NCBI GenBank assembly: GCA_016718845.1 | Contig: JADKCK010000050.1 | Coordinates: 1 to 64,000, forward strand | Source: Sphingobacteriales bacterium | GTDB lineage: Bacteria > Bacteroidota > Bacteroidia > Chitinophagales > UBA2359 | Length of the DNA: 64,000 nucleotides | Reading direction: 5' to 3' | Shown: positions 19,182-27,540 of the stretch, in pieces | Layout: each line of letters begins with the position of its first letter | Numbering within the stretch: position 1 is the stretch's first letter | Notes under the pieces: generated by a model | Seen by the model: the letters and a program-made list of their open reading frames with translations, nothing else | Told to the model about the DNA's origin: nothing | Database searches by the model: none | Made by a program: the position numbers and the translations under genes

Positions 19182-20033
19182 ATGAAAACATTTTTTTGCA
19201 TTTTACTGTTACAACTTGGCTGGGGATTTTGGCAAACCACTAACCAACTTACCCGCAATGGCAACCAACTGTATAACCAGCAACAGTACCCCAATGCCGA
19301 GGCGGCTTATCGTCAATCAATTAACAAAAAAGCAAACGATGCCGCTAATTTTAACCTTGGCGACGCACTTTATCAACAACAACAATACGAAACCGCCGCA
19401 CAACAATTTGCCCAAACCGCACAAACATCGCCCTACTATGCAACTAAAGCACAAAGTTACTACAATTTGGGCAATGCGCTGTATAAAAACAATAAAATAG
19501 ACGAATGTATTGAGGCATACAAAAATGCCTTGCGCCTAAATCCTAACCATGCCGAGGCTAAATACAACTTGGCATACGTGCAAAAGAAAAAACAACAAGA
19601 CCAACAAAACAAAGACGAGCAAAACAAGGACAAGCAAAACAAAGACGAGCAAAACAAAGACCAACAAAACAAAGACGAGCAAAACAAAGACGAGCAAAAC
19701 AAAGACGAGCAAAACAAAGACCAACAAAACAAAGACGAACAAAATAAAGACGAACAAAATAAAGACGAACAGCAAAAACAACAAGAAAACCAAGATAAGA
19801 ACAAAGACGGACAACAAGACAAACAAGACGAACAAAATCAATCGCAAAACGGCGAGCAAGGCGAACAAAAGGACGCTAAAAGTGGCAAACCAACCAAAGG
19901 TTTAAGCAAAGAAGAAGCTACCCGCTTATTAGAAGCACTAAAAAACGAAGAGTTAAAGGTTCAACAAAAACTTAAACAAGCACAAGCCCGACAAGGCAAA
20001 CGTAATGCACAAAAAAATGACAAAGATTGGTAA
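19182..20033 (+). CDS. TPR protein with a charged DEQNK repeat tract (BatC/BatE-like)
   Basis: 283 residues. Signal peptide or membrane anchor at about 1-18. Three TPR units follow: GNQLYNQQQYPNAEAAYRQS, FNLGDALYQQQQYETAAQQF and YNLGNALYKNNKIDECIEAYKNALRLNPNHAEA. Then comes a low-complexity tract of about 12 pentapeptides (D-E/Q/K-Q-N-K), encoded by 15-base DNA repeats, then a Gln/Lys-rich tail. The arrangement resembles BatC/BatE of the Bacteroidota aerotolerance operon, but no BatA/B/D or MoxR gene is adjacent, so that role is uncertain. A TATATTTG -7 box lies at 19151. The 3' end overlaps the PAP2 gene by 29 bases. Confidence 0.7.
   Translation: MKTFFCILLLQLGWGFWQTTNQLTRNGNQLYNQQQYPNAEAAYRQSINKKANDAANFNLGDALYQQQQYETAAQQFAQTAQTSPYYATKAQSYYNLGNALYKNNKIDECIEAYKNALRLNPNHAEAKYNLAYVQKKKQQDQQNKDEQNKDKQNKDEQNKDQQNKDEQNKDEQNKDEQNKDQQNKDEQNKDEQNKDEQQKQQENQDKNKDGQQDKQDEQNQSQNGEQGEQKDAKSGKPTKGLSKEEATRLLEALKNEELKVQQKLKQAQARQGKRNAQKNDKDW
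19598..19775 (+). repeat. In-frame 15-bp tandem repeat
   Basis: About 12 copies of a CAAAACAAAGACGAG-like unit, each coding for five residues (QNKDE and variants). The unit length is a multiple of three, so copy-number change would lengthen or shorten the tract without shifting the frame. Confidence 0.9.
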
Positions 20034-20772
20034 AAACACGCCCTTTCTCTGGGTTCTTTGGGGCTACCTACTCTTCTTTTGTTGCCATAATACCATGGCA
20101 CAATCGCCTTACTCGCTAAATTGGCCACGCGAAAGCATTATTATTGGCACAAGTAGCGTGGGCATTGGCACGTCTATTTTACTCAAAAAAAACAAACCTA
20201 CCCTTACCGAGGCACAAATTGCAACGGCAATAGCTAACCCACAATGCCCCCGTTTTGAGTGTTTTGTTACCCGTAATTGGGACACCAAAGCCCAACATTT
20301 TAGCGATGTTTTGTTGTGGGGTTCAATGGCAGTACCTTTGGTGTTGTTTGCCGACCCAAACATACGCAAAGATGCCCTAACTAACAGCACAATAGGCATA
20401 GAGGCTTATTTGGTAACGGGTGCCTTAACTAATTTAACAAAAGAACTTTTTCAACGAAAACGACCTTTTGTATACAACCCCAATGCACCATTGTCGCTTA
20501 AAATGCAAACCGATGCTACTTCGTCCTTTTTTTCGGGGCATACCTCTTATACTGCAACAGGCTGTTTTTTAACCGCCAAAATGTACACCGATTATCACCC
20601 CAACTCAAAATTAAACCCTTATATCTGGACAACCGCCGCATTAATACCCGCCATACAAGGCTATGCCCGTGTAAAAGGAGGCAAACATTTTGTAACAGAT
20701 GTGGTAACGGGCTATTTGATAGGTGCAGCAGTAGGTATCTTAATCCCCGAATTGCATAAAATTAAAAAATAA
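20005..20772 (+). CDS. PAP2-family membrane phosphatase
   Basis: 255 residues. A hydrophobic N-terminus (about 14-32, ending NTMAQS) looks like a signal peptide, followed by membrane segments. The three PAP2 motifs are present in order: KELFQRKRPF, SSFFSGHTS with the catalytic His, and RVKGGKHFVTDV with the second His/Asp. Members dephosphorylate undecaprenyl pyrophosphate, phosphatidate or related lipids on the outer face of the inner membrane. Which substrate applies here cannot be told. The start at 20005 lies inside the TPR gene (29-base overlap), with another ATG at 20017. No terminator is seen until the hairpins at 20936-21110. Confidence 0.88.
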   Translation: MHKKMTKIGKNTPFLWVLWGYLLFFCCHNTMAQSPYSLNWPRESIIIGTSSVGIGTSILLKKNKPTLTEAQIATAIANPQCPRFECFVTRNWDTKAQHFSDVLLWGSMAVPLVLFADPNIRKDALTNSTIGIEAYLVTGALTNLTKELFQRKRPFVYNPNAPLSLKMQTDATSSFFSGHTSYTATGCFLTAKMYTDYHPNSKLNPYIWTTAALIPAIQGYARVKGGKHFVTDVVTGYLIGAAVGILIPELHKIKK

Positions 20773-21262
20773 AACCCACCAATACCAACCACATAACACT
20801 ACAAAACGGTATTAGTTAGCGTATTTTTCAAAAAAAAAGACCTTCTGTAAACCTTTTTCATAGTAATTTGTTGTACGTAAGCATGTTGTTTGTTTTCCAT
20901 AGTTGTTTAAAGTGATGAAATTATGTAAAGGTAAGCCCAGCCAATTACTTGGCTGGGTATTACTGTTTTGGGCGATGTGGTAATAAGCTCAAATTTCCAA
21001 AAATATACCTTTATCTTGAACAAATATAGCATTAGCTTGTTATTGCTATGATGTTGAAAAATGTTAAGAAATTGGAGTGGAAAATGAGCCCAGCTAAACG
21101 TTTAGCTGGGTTTTATTTTGGGGCTATTTATTTGCTTCCTAAAAAAAACAAAAAAACAAAGCCAAATCAGCTAAATATTGCCATAAATGCTGTATTTTTG
21201 CAGATAAATTTGGGTGATAAAATTGTTAGTACCCCACAATAATAAATCTTAATTTGTATCCG
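20773..21262. other. Intergenic region with two related hairpins
   Basis: No gene is apparent. There are two inverted repeats with a shared stem word, CCCAGC. The first is CCCAGCCAA/TTGGCTGGG at 20936-20957, the second CCCAGCTAAA/TTTAGCTGGG at 21089-21110. Both sit in A/T-rich sequence about 150 bases apart. Short ORFs in the second half do not look like proteins. Confidence 0.6.
21089..21117 (+). terminator. Hairpin terminator ahead of recQ
   Basis: A perfect palindrome CCCAGCTAAACGTTTAGCTGGG followed by TTTTATTTTG. It would end read-through from the PAP2 side. Confidence 0.7.
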
Positions 21263-23704
21263 ATGCCATCAACCCTTCCAAATCCACAAAAATTACTTAA
21301 AACGTATTTCGGTTTCGATAACTTTCGTCCACTTCAAGCCGAAATTATCGAAACCATAGCCACCGAGCGCCGCGACGTATTAGTGTTAATGCCCACAGGC
21401 GGAGGTAAATCGGTGTGTTATCAAATTCCGGCACTTATGCACGAGGGTTTATGCGTGGTTATATCGCCACTTATTGCCCTTATGCGCGACCAAGTAGCCG
21501 CACTTAAATTAAACGGTATAAATGCCGCTTTTTTAAACAGCACCCAAACAGCTAACGAGCAACACCTAATAGAAGAAGACTGTTACAGCAATAAAATTCA
21601 ACTACTGTATGTATCGCCCGAAAAATTACAAACCGAGTGGTTCAAAACCTTTCTGTCGCGCATCAACATTAATTTATTTGCCATCGACGAGGCACATTGT
21701 ATATCGTTTTGGGGACACGATTTTAGACCCGAGTACAAACAACTCACCTATCTAAAACAAGCCTATCCCAACATACCCATTATTGCCCTAACAGCCACCG
21801 CCGATAAACTTACTCGCCAAGACATATTAACGCAACTTAAGCTCAACGAGCCGCAAGTTTTTATTAGCTCTTTCGACCGACCCAATATTTTTTTAGCCGT
21901 AAAACCTGCCCAAGACAGAGTAGGCGAAATTGTTAAATTTTTGAAAGCACACCCCAACGAAGCAGGTATTATTTACTGCCTTAGTCGCAAAGGTACCGAA
22001 CAATTAGCCCAAAAACTATGCGACAAAAATTTTAAAGCCGCCGCTTATCATGCAGGTTTAAGCCACCAAGAGCGCTCAAAGGTGCAAGACGATTTTTTGA
22101 AAGACCGCACCCTTATTGTTTGCGCCACCGTAGCTTTTGGTATGGGTATAGATAAATCTAATGTGCGATATGTGGTACATTATAACCTGCCCAAAAACAT
22201 AGAAAGCTATTACCAAGAAATAGGCAGAGCCGGACGCGACGGAGCACCCGCCGATGCCTTGCTTTTTTATACCTACAGCGATGTGGCTATGCAGCGCGAA
22301 ATGCTCGAAGAAGAAGAAAGTAGCATTAAAGAGGTGAAATTAGCCAAATTAACCCGCCTACAACAATTTGCCGAAAGCCACCTTTGCCGCCGCCGCACTT
22401 TACTTGCCTATTTTAACGAAAACCTCGATAAAAACTGCGGAAAATGCGATGTGTGCCGCTCGCCACGCCAAACTTTTGACGCCACCACCGAAGCACAAAA
22501 AATATTATCGGCTATTAGCCGAGCCAATCAAAACGAACCCACAAGTGTTATAGTAGACATTTTGAGAGGCTACCGCAGTAATAAAATAGTAAGCAATAAC
22601 TACGATTTGCTTAAAACCTTTGGCGTTGGACGCGAACACAAACCCATAGAATGGAGCGATTATATTGCCCAACTAATTGGCTTGGGCTACGTAGAAATTG
22701 CCTACGACCGCAACAACGCCCTTACACTTAGCCCACAAAGCAAAGCAGTGCTGTTAGGTACCGATAGGGTAAATTTGGTAAAAGCAATACCTTACGAAAA
22801 AACAGCTACCCCAATACTACCCGACCCCGCTGCCCTCGACTTATCGGGTTTCAACAAGCCACTTTTCGAGCATCTGCGCGAAGTGCGCCTACAATTAGCC
22901 GAAGAAGCTAGCCTACCAGCCTACCTTATTTTTAGCGACAACACCCTGCGACTAATGGCAACCTATATGCCCAAAACCGAAGCGGATATGTTGGGTATTG
23001 CAGGCGTAGGAAACCGCAAAATGGAAAGCTACGGACATGCTTTTTTGCAGGCTATCCGCGAGTTTTTACAAAACGACACCCAAGCACCCACCTCAAATAA
23101 CCCACAAACCCAAACTACAACACCCAACAACTCGCCACCCAAAGCACCGACAATTGCACAGTATAGGGCATTGTTAAAACAAAAACTGACACAGTTGCGC
23201 CTGCAACTAGCTAACCAACTAAAATGCACGCCCGCAAGCCTTTTTGTAGATAAAGACTTGGACGAATTGAGCGCTCAAATGCCCGTTACGCCCCAAGAAG
23301 TGCTAAATATAGTAGGCAAAAAAAATACCCAAAGCCAACAAATAGCCACCGACATAAGCAACGAAGTAAAACATTTTTTGACCAACGAGGGCGTAATGAT
23401 GAAAACTAATAGCCCAAAAATAACCTACGCTTTTTTGCAACTAGGCTTAAATGCCGACCAAATTGCCGAAAAACGTTTTATAACCGCCAACACCGTTATT
23501 GGACATGTTGCCGAGCTGTTCCAAAATGGCTACGACATTGATTTACAAGAGTTTATGGAACCCGATGAATTGGCAGATATGATGCCCGTTTTTAAACGTT
23601 TGGGTGTTGAACAGGGCATAAAACCATTGTACGATGCCTTTGATGGTAAATATAATTATGGCAAAGTGCGTTTGGCTATGGCGTACTTTAACAGAGATGA
23701 ATGA
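21263..23704 (+). CDS. recQ: ATP-dependent DNA helicase RecQ
   Basis: 813 residues from the ATG at 21263 (a TTG at 21254 also lies in frame). Superfamily 2 3'-5' helicase for recombination and fork repair. Motif 0 FDNFRPLQAEII; Walker A MPTGGGKS at 43-50; DEAH box FAIDEAHCISFWGHDFRPEY (most RecQ have SQWGHDF); motif V and VI VAFGMGIDKSNVRYVVHYNLP and YYQEIGRAGRDG. Zinc-binding Cys follow in CRRRTLLAYF and CGKCDVC, then a winged-helix RQC domain. The tail holds an HRDC domain (LFEHLREVRLQLAEEASLPAYLIFSD), a second HRDC-like copy (YRALLKQKLTQLRLQLANQL), and a final helix-turn-helix region like the HTH_40 of Bacteroidota RecQ. Longer than E. coli RecQ (about 610) because of these extra domains. 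Confidence 0.95.
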   Translation: MPSTLPNPQKLLKTYFGFDNFRPLQAEIIETIATERRDVLVLMPTGGGKSVCYQIPALMHEGLCVVISPLIALMRDQVAALKLNGINAAFLNSTQTANEQHLIEEDCYSNKIQLLYVSPEKLQTEWFKTFLSRININLFAIDEAHCISFWGHDFRPEYKQLTYLKQAYPNIPIIALTATADKLTRQDILTQLKLNEPQVFISSFDRPNIFLAVKPAQDRVGEIVKFLKAHPNEAGIIYCLSRKGTEQLAQKLCDKNFKAAAYHAGLSHQERSKVQDDFLKDRTLIVCATVAFGMGIDKSNVRYVVHYNLPKNIESYYQEIGRAGRDGAPADALLFYTYSDVAMQREMLEEEESSIKEVKLAKLTRLQQFAESHLCRRRTLLAYFNENLDKNCGKCDVCRSPRQTFDATTEAQKILSAISRANQNEPTSVIVDILRGYRSNKIVSNNYDLLKTFGVGREHKPIEWSDYIAQLIGLGYVEIAYDRNNALTLSPQSKAVLLGTDRVNLVKAIPYEKTATPILPDPAALDLSGFNKPLFEHLREVRLQLAEEASLPAYLIFSDNTLRLMATYMPKTEADMLGIAGVGNRKMESYGHAFLQAIREFLQNDTQAPTSNNPQTQTTTPNNSPPKAPTIAQYRALLKQKLTQLRLQLANQLKCTPASLFVDKDLDELSAQMPVTPQEVLNIVGKKNTQSQQIATDISNEVKHFLTNEGVMMKTNSPKITYAFLQLGLNADQIAEKRFITANTVIGHVAELFQNGYDIDLQEFMEPDELADMMPVFKRLGVEQGIKPLYDAFDGKYNYGKVRLAMAYFNRDE

Positions 23705-23950
23705 TGATTTTAGACTGTTGGCTATCTGCTTTAGGTAGCTTATACCCGCAGGTTAAAAATAAGGTTTTGGTCAGATGGATGGGGGTTTTGGTAGATGAAA
23801 GCAGCTTTATTCTAAGGCGGGTCATAGGTGTCGAACAGGCAACTGCAAAGTCCTATTTGTTGAGTATCCAAAAATAAAAACAACAGAGAGGACACAAACG
23901 TTTTGTTGGGTGTTGGTTCAACAAAAGCTTTATGGCTTAAATTTATATCA

Positions 23951-24535
23951 TCATTTATTTAAATTCATTATACTTTTATACGAATTACCATCTGGATTTA
24001 CATAGTTTTCATCGGCTCCGTTTTGTATAAGCAATTGGCATACTTCAAAATGATTGTTTATTGCCGCCCAAATCAAAGGCGAAATATTTTTGTAATTGCT
24101 ATTAAATGTAACTTTTAGGTTAAGGTCGGCTTTGTATAGTATCAACAGTTTTATTTTCTCTAAAACCTCTTCGTGCACTACGCTGGTCAATACCTCAAAT
24201 ATTACGGCATTTTGCTGACGGTAAGTATAGTTAGGGTTGGCACCTTGTTGTAGTAAAAAAGCAAACATTTGGGGACTACAATTTAGGGCATTGTGCATCA
24301 AAGTCGATTTTTTTTCGGGGTCGTTGCTGTCCAATTGGGCACCAGCTTTTAGCAGCAACCTTATGGCATCAACATTTTTTTCGTCGTGGCACACAAAATC
24401 GAGTACCGTCTTTTTTTCGGCATTGTTGTAATCGTGCAACAACGGAAAAGGCTGTTTCAGTAGTTTTGCAGTAGTGGCTACATCGTTGTCGTGTATAGCT
24501 TTTATCAATGCCAATTGTTGTTTATCTTTAAACAA
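23951..24535 (-). CDS. Ankyrin-repeat protein (probably the C-terminal part of the gene starting at 24875)
   Basis: About 194 residues with four or five ankyrin repeats (for example VDAIRLLLKAGAQLDSNDPEKKSTLMHNAL and SPLIWAAINNHFEVCQLLIQNGAD), which mediate protein contacts. The apparent start is a TTG, and upstream the neighbouring frame reads TNTTDEMPPSINKVSIYTLAK without a break. With one base restored near 24540 and another near 24618, this region joins the membrane ORF at 24567-24875. The distance between the two starts (340) becomes a multiple of three after adding two bases. I therefore think it is one gene of about 308 codons: membrane anchor, linker, ankyrin domain. Confidence 0.75.
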   Translation of the reverse strand: MFKDKQQLALIKAIHDNDVATTAKLLKQPFPLLHDYNNAEKKTVLDFVCHDEKNVDAIRLLLKAGAQLDSNDPEKKSTLMHNALNCSPQMFAFLLQQGANPNYTYRQQNAVIFEVLTSVVHEEVLEKIKLLILYKADLNLKVTFNSNYKNISPLIWAAINNHFEVCQLLIQNGADENYVNPDGNSYKSIMNLNK

Positions 24536-24566
24536 ATCTTTGCCAGCGTATATATACTCACTTTGT

Positions 24567-24875
24567 TTATAGATGGCGGCATTTCGTCGGTCGTATTGGT
24601 ATAGAACGCCAGGTCGAATTTAATTTAATAAACACCAAAGGCGACAATACAATAGCAGCACCTACATATTTTGCCCAAGGATACGGTATTATTTTTAAAA
24701 CGATAAGAATGGCTAAAATAACCATACCTATGTACATAAAGGGGGTGCCTAATCCCTGCGTTGCAGCATCGCCACCATCGCGGTGAGGGTCAAATAATAG
24801 GCTTAATACGCCAAAGGTGGCAAATGCAATGCCTAACCAGTGAATAATATTGGCAGCTAAACTAAAGTAGTTCAT
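24567..24875 (-). CDS. Membrane-anchor protein, probable N-terminal part of the ankyrin gene
   Basis: 102 residues with three hydrophobic segments (about 8-26, 45-62 and 68-85) and a loop FDPHRDGGDAATQGLGTPFMY. The last 20 residues (LNSTWRSIPIRPTKCRHL) look out of frame. The adjacent frame continues as FDLAFYTNTTDEMPPS and leads into the ankyrin repeats at 24535-23951. Starts at ATG 24875. Function unknown. Alone it would be an unremarkable small membrane protein; joined, it is a membrane-tethered ankyrin protein. Confidence 0.6.
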   Translation of the reverse strand: MNYFSLAANIIHWLGIAFATFGVLSLLFDPHRDGGDAATQGLGTPFMYIGMVILAILIVLKIIPYPWAKYVGAAIVLSPLVFIKLNSTWRSIPIRPTKCRHL

Positions 24876-25445
24876 GGTTTATTTGATTTTATAAGTTACT
24901 AACCCCCTGTTACGCAGTCTATGTCAATAACAAGGTGTTTTGCATTTTTATGCCCAGTTGTGCAGCTGATTTCTTCTGAACCGGCATTATAGGAATTGGC
25001 GTTAAGAAATGGGCATAAATGTAGCGGTATTTAAGACACGGATTTTACGGATTAAACACAGATTAAGATGGATTTTTATTTAGTGCCACAGGAAGTTTAG
25101 CACAAAGATACACTAATTTATTAAAATTTGGCGTGTTTGGGTAACTAATTTGTAGATTTATTTTTGAGCGTGTTAAAATCCCTCTACAAGTTTCGCTTGC
25201 TAAACGTTTAATCGGCTATTTTTTAAAAAAAAGAGGTTGAAATACGTACGTTTCGCATTAATCTGCCTCTATAGTGAGTTTGCCCAACCATGCCCACATT
25301 TGTTTGTTTATTTAGATTTATTGCCTAAATAGCAGGTGTTATTTGTTGTGTTTGTTAAAAAAAAACGCCAAATGCTTATTTTTTGAACTAATTGCGCAAA
25401 AATTTGTTGTAAAACAGTAAATTGCATCACTTAAAACCAACAAAC
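24876..25445. other. Intergenic region with a dispersed CGGATTTTACGGATT repeat
   Basis: No gene recognised. Around 25032-25075 is a copy of a dispersed word family (ACACGGATTTTACGGATT then ACACAGATTAAG), with relatives at about 15405 and 36410-36460. A short open stretch on the minus strand near 24902-25030 has no clear start. The rest is A/T-rich. Confidence 0.5.
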
Positions 25446-25742
25446 ATGCGCGAATTTATGGCAATTATTCGTCTGCCCGACGAATTTACTGAAGATTTTG
25501 TTCGACTAATTCCACGGCAGCGTGCAGCAATTAATTTACTTATGCGCGAAGGCACTATAGTTGCCTACTCGCTATCTGCCGACCGCACCATGCTTTGGGT
25601 TACTATCCGAGCAAACAACAAACGCGAAGTACGCGAGATTATAAAATCGTTTCCGTTGTACGATTACATGAAAGAAACTATTGTAGAGCTTATGTTTCAT
25701 GAGCAAGCCAGTACTTTAATCCCCGAACTATCGCTTAACTAA
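25446..25742 (+). CDS. Muconolactone isomerase/YciI-like small protein
   Basis: 98 residues from the ATG at 25446 (MREFMAIIRLPDEF); the frame also has an upstream TTG at 25422. The layout of alternating strands and helices (FMAIIRL, RAAINLLMREGTIVAYSLS, TMLWVTIRANNKREVREIIKSFPLYDYM, IVELMFHE) is that of a ferredoxin-like dimeric alpha/beta-barrel, as in muconolactone delta-isomerase and YciI-like proteins. No catalytic set is obvious, so an enzymatic role is not claimed. It stands 61 bases ahead of the glutathione peroxidase on the same strand and may share its message. Confidence 0.55.
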   Translation: MREFMAIIRLPDEFTEDFVRLIPRQRAAINLLMREGTIVAYSLSADRTMLWVTIRANNKREVREIIKSFPLYDYMKETIVELMFHEQASTLIPELSLN

Positions 25743-25803
25743 ACACCAACAAACATTAAACAAGGGTGCAAACAAAAAGCGTTTGCGTTATCTATCTACA
25801 AAA

Positions 25804-26292
25804 ATGAAAAAAAACATCTATTCTTTCTCTGTTCCAAACTTACAAGGCAAAGAAATTTCGCTGAGCAACTACCAAAACAAAGTAGTGCTGATTGTCAATA
25901 CGGCATCGGAGTGTGGGCTTACGCCACAATTTAAAGACCTTGAAGAGTTGTACAAAACCTACAAAGATAAAGGTTTGGTGATATTGGGTTTTCCGTCGAA
26001 CCAATTTAGCAACCAAGAGCCACTCGAGGGCGAGGCTATCGAGCAATTTTGCGAACTAAACTACGGTGTTAGCTTCCCAATATTTGACAAAACCGATGTT
26101 AAAGGCGAAACAGCATCGCCATTGTTTAAGTTTTTAAGCAATAAAAACGAAAACGGCGCAGTGGGTTTATCGCCAAAATGGAATTTTCAGAAATACCTCA
26201 TCAACCGCCAAGGCGAAGTGGTTGATTATTTTTTGCCCATCACCACACCAACAGCCGGCAGGGTAAAACGAGCTATCGAAAAACTGCTGTAA
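25804..26292 (+). CDS. Glutathione peroxidase-like thiol peroxidase
   Basis: 162 residues from the ATG at 25804 (the frame extends upstream to 25783). The peroxidatic residue is Cys37 in NTASECGLTPQF, not selenocysteine. The catalytic Gln sits in GFPSNQF, and the Trp-Asn in SPKWNFQKYL. Cysteine-type members usually take electrons from thioredoxin rather than glutathione, and reduce H2O2 or lipid hydroperoxides. No export signal, so likely cytoplasmic. Followed after 36 bases by the LytTR regulator. Confidence 0.9.
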   Translation: MKKNIYSFSVPNLQGKEISLSNYQNKVVLIVNTASECGLTPQFKDLEELYKTYKDKGLVILGFPSNQFSNQEPLEGEAIEQFCELNYGVSFPIFDKTDVKGETASPLFKFLSNKNENGAVGLSPKWNFQKYLINRQGEVVDYFLPITTPTAGRVKRAIEKLL

Positions 26293-26328
26293 GGTGCTTA
26301 TCTATATTCACTATCCATTAACTTAGCT

Positions 26329-27447
26329 TTGAAAGCCAAAATACTAATTGTTGAAGACGAGCTAATTATCGCACGCGAGATAAAACGCACCATTGAGCGC
26401 CTCGGCTACGAAACACTCGAAACAGCCTCGACCGCCCAAGAAGCCTTATCAACCATAGAAGCACAAAAGCCCGACTTGGTGCTGATGGACATACACATAG
26501 ACGGCGAAACAGATGGTATTGAAACAGCTATTTTAGTGCATACGCTACACCAAATACCTGTTATATTTTTAACCGCTTTCTCGGACGAAGCAACTATTGA
26601 ACGAGCCAAAGGTGCCGAACCTTATGGTTTTATTGTTAAACCCTTTGACGAGCGCGACCTAAAAACCACCATCGAAATTGTGTTGCACAAACATGCCAAA
26701 GACCGCGAACAAGACGAGCGCGAATCTAAATTGGCACAGGCTTTTTCACACATCGAGCAAATGGTTATTACCGTAAATACCAACTTTACCATTGAACTGC
26801 TCAATAAAGCCGCTGTGGAATTGACACAAATAGACCGCCACCAATTGCATCACCTAAACGATGCAGTACTTTTTTATGCGCCACCTCGCAAACGTATTGA
26901 TTGGAGCAAAAAATTAACTACTCAGGACGAACTACCCAAAGAAAAACTACTCTGCTTTTTTCCAGAAACAGGCAACGAATTGCAACTGTTTGTTAAAATT
27001 CACCGCATTACGCTTGACGACGAAGAAGAAACAACTACCGGCTGGACATTTGTGCTATCAGCCACCGAAATAACCGACAAACCTACCTCGATAACCGCCA
27101 CCCTAAACGCCAATAACGACGACGAACCCGCCGGAGCTAAATACTTTTTTGCAAAAAAAGGCACAAAATACCACAAAATAAACATCACCGACATTTTATG
27201 GATAGAAGCCCTCGAAAACTATGTGGTTATACATACCATAAAAGACAAATACACCGTGTTTTCGTCGATGAAAAACATCGAACAAAAATTATCGCCCGAT
27301 TTGTTTTTTAAAACACACCGCTCGTACATTGTTAATCTCGACAAAATAGAGGGCTACGAAGAGGGTTTTGTGCAGATAGGGGGCAAACCGATACCTGTTA
27401 GTAGGTCGGCAAAAGACGAGCTTAAGCAAAAAATACATTTACTGTAG
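26329..27447 (+). CDS. LytTR-type response regulator with a PAS-like middle domain
   Basis: 372 residues, starting at a TTG (26329), because no ATG occurs before the receiver domain. Receiver domain 1-125: acidic pair E9/D10, phosphoacceptor D54 in LVLMDIHID, T-x-F in FLTAFSD and conserved Lys in FIVKPFDE. A middle region (about 140-255; MVITVNTNFTIELLNKAAVEL) resembles a PAS domain. The LytTR DNA-binding domain occupies about 275-372 (DILWIEALENYVVIHTIKDKYTVFSSMKNIEQKL, then FFKTHRSYIVNLDKIEGY). Phosphorylation by an unlinked histidine kinase would be expected. Length is greater than the usual 240-250 because of the PAS insertion, an arrangement common in Bacteroidota. Ends in a hairpin terminator. 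Confidence 0.9.
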   Translation: MKAKILIVEDELIIAREIKRTIERLGYETLETASTAQEALSTIEAQKPDLVLMDIHIDGETDGIETAILVHTLHQIPVIFLTAFSDEATIERAKGAEPYGFIVKPFDERDLKTTIEIVLHKHAKDREQDERESKLAQAFSHIEQMVITVNTNFTIELLNKAAVELTQIDRHQLHHLNDAVLFYAPPRKRIDWSKKLTTQDELPKEKLLCFFPETGNELQLFVKIHRITLDDEEETTTGWTFVLSATEITDKPTSITATLNANNDDEPAGAKYFFAKKGTKYHKINITDILWIEALENYVVIHTIKDKYTVFSSMKNIEQKLSPDLFFKTHRSYIVNLDKIEGYEEGFVQIGGKPIPVSRSAKDELKQKIHLL

Positions 27448-27452
27448 TTAAC

Positions 27453-27491
27453 AATTGGTGCAAAACGTAAAAGTTTTGCACCAATTTTTGT
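27453..27491 (+). terminator. Rho-independent terminator after the LytTR regulator
   Basis: 14-base stem AATTGGTGCAAAAC/GTTTTGCACCAATT with a six-base loop, followed by TTTTG. Confidence 0.85.
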
Positions 27492-27540
27492 TATCCGCCA
27501 TTATATCTGTTTTGTAAAAAATTTAGCCAAATTGATTTTA

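Noticed and set aside
19460..19868. Cys/Ser- and Val/Leu-rich minus-strand proteins across the TPR gene
   Set aside because: Shadows of the 15-bp coding repeat on the opposite strand; their repetitive composition follows from the repeat.
25804..26292. Selenoprotein glutathione peroxidase
   Set aside because: The active-site codon is TGT (Cys), with no in-frame TGA and no SECIS-like structure.
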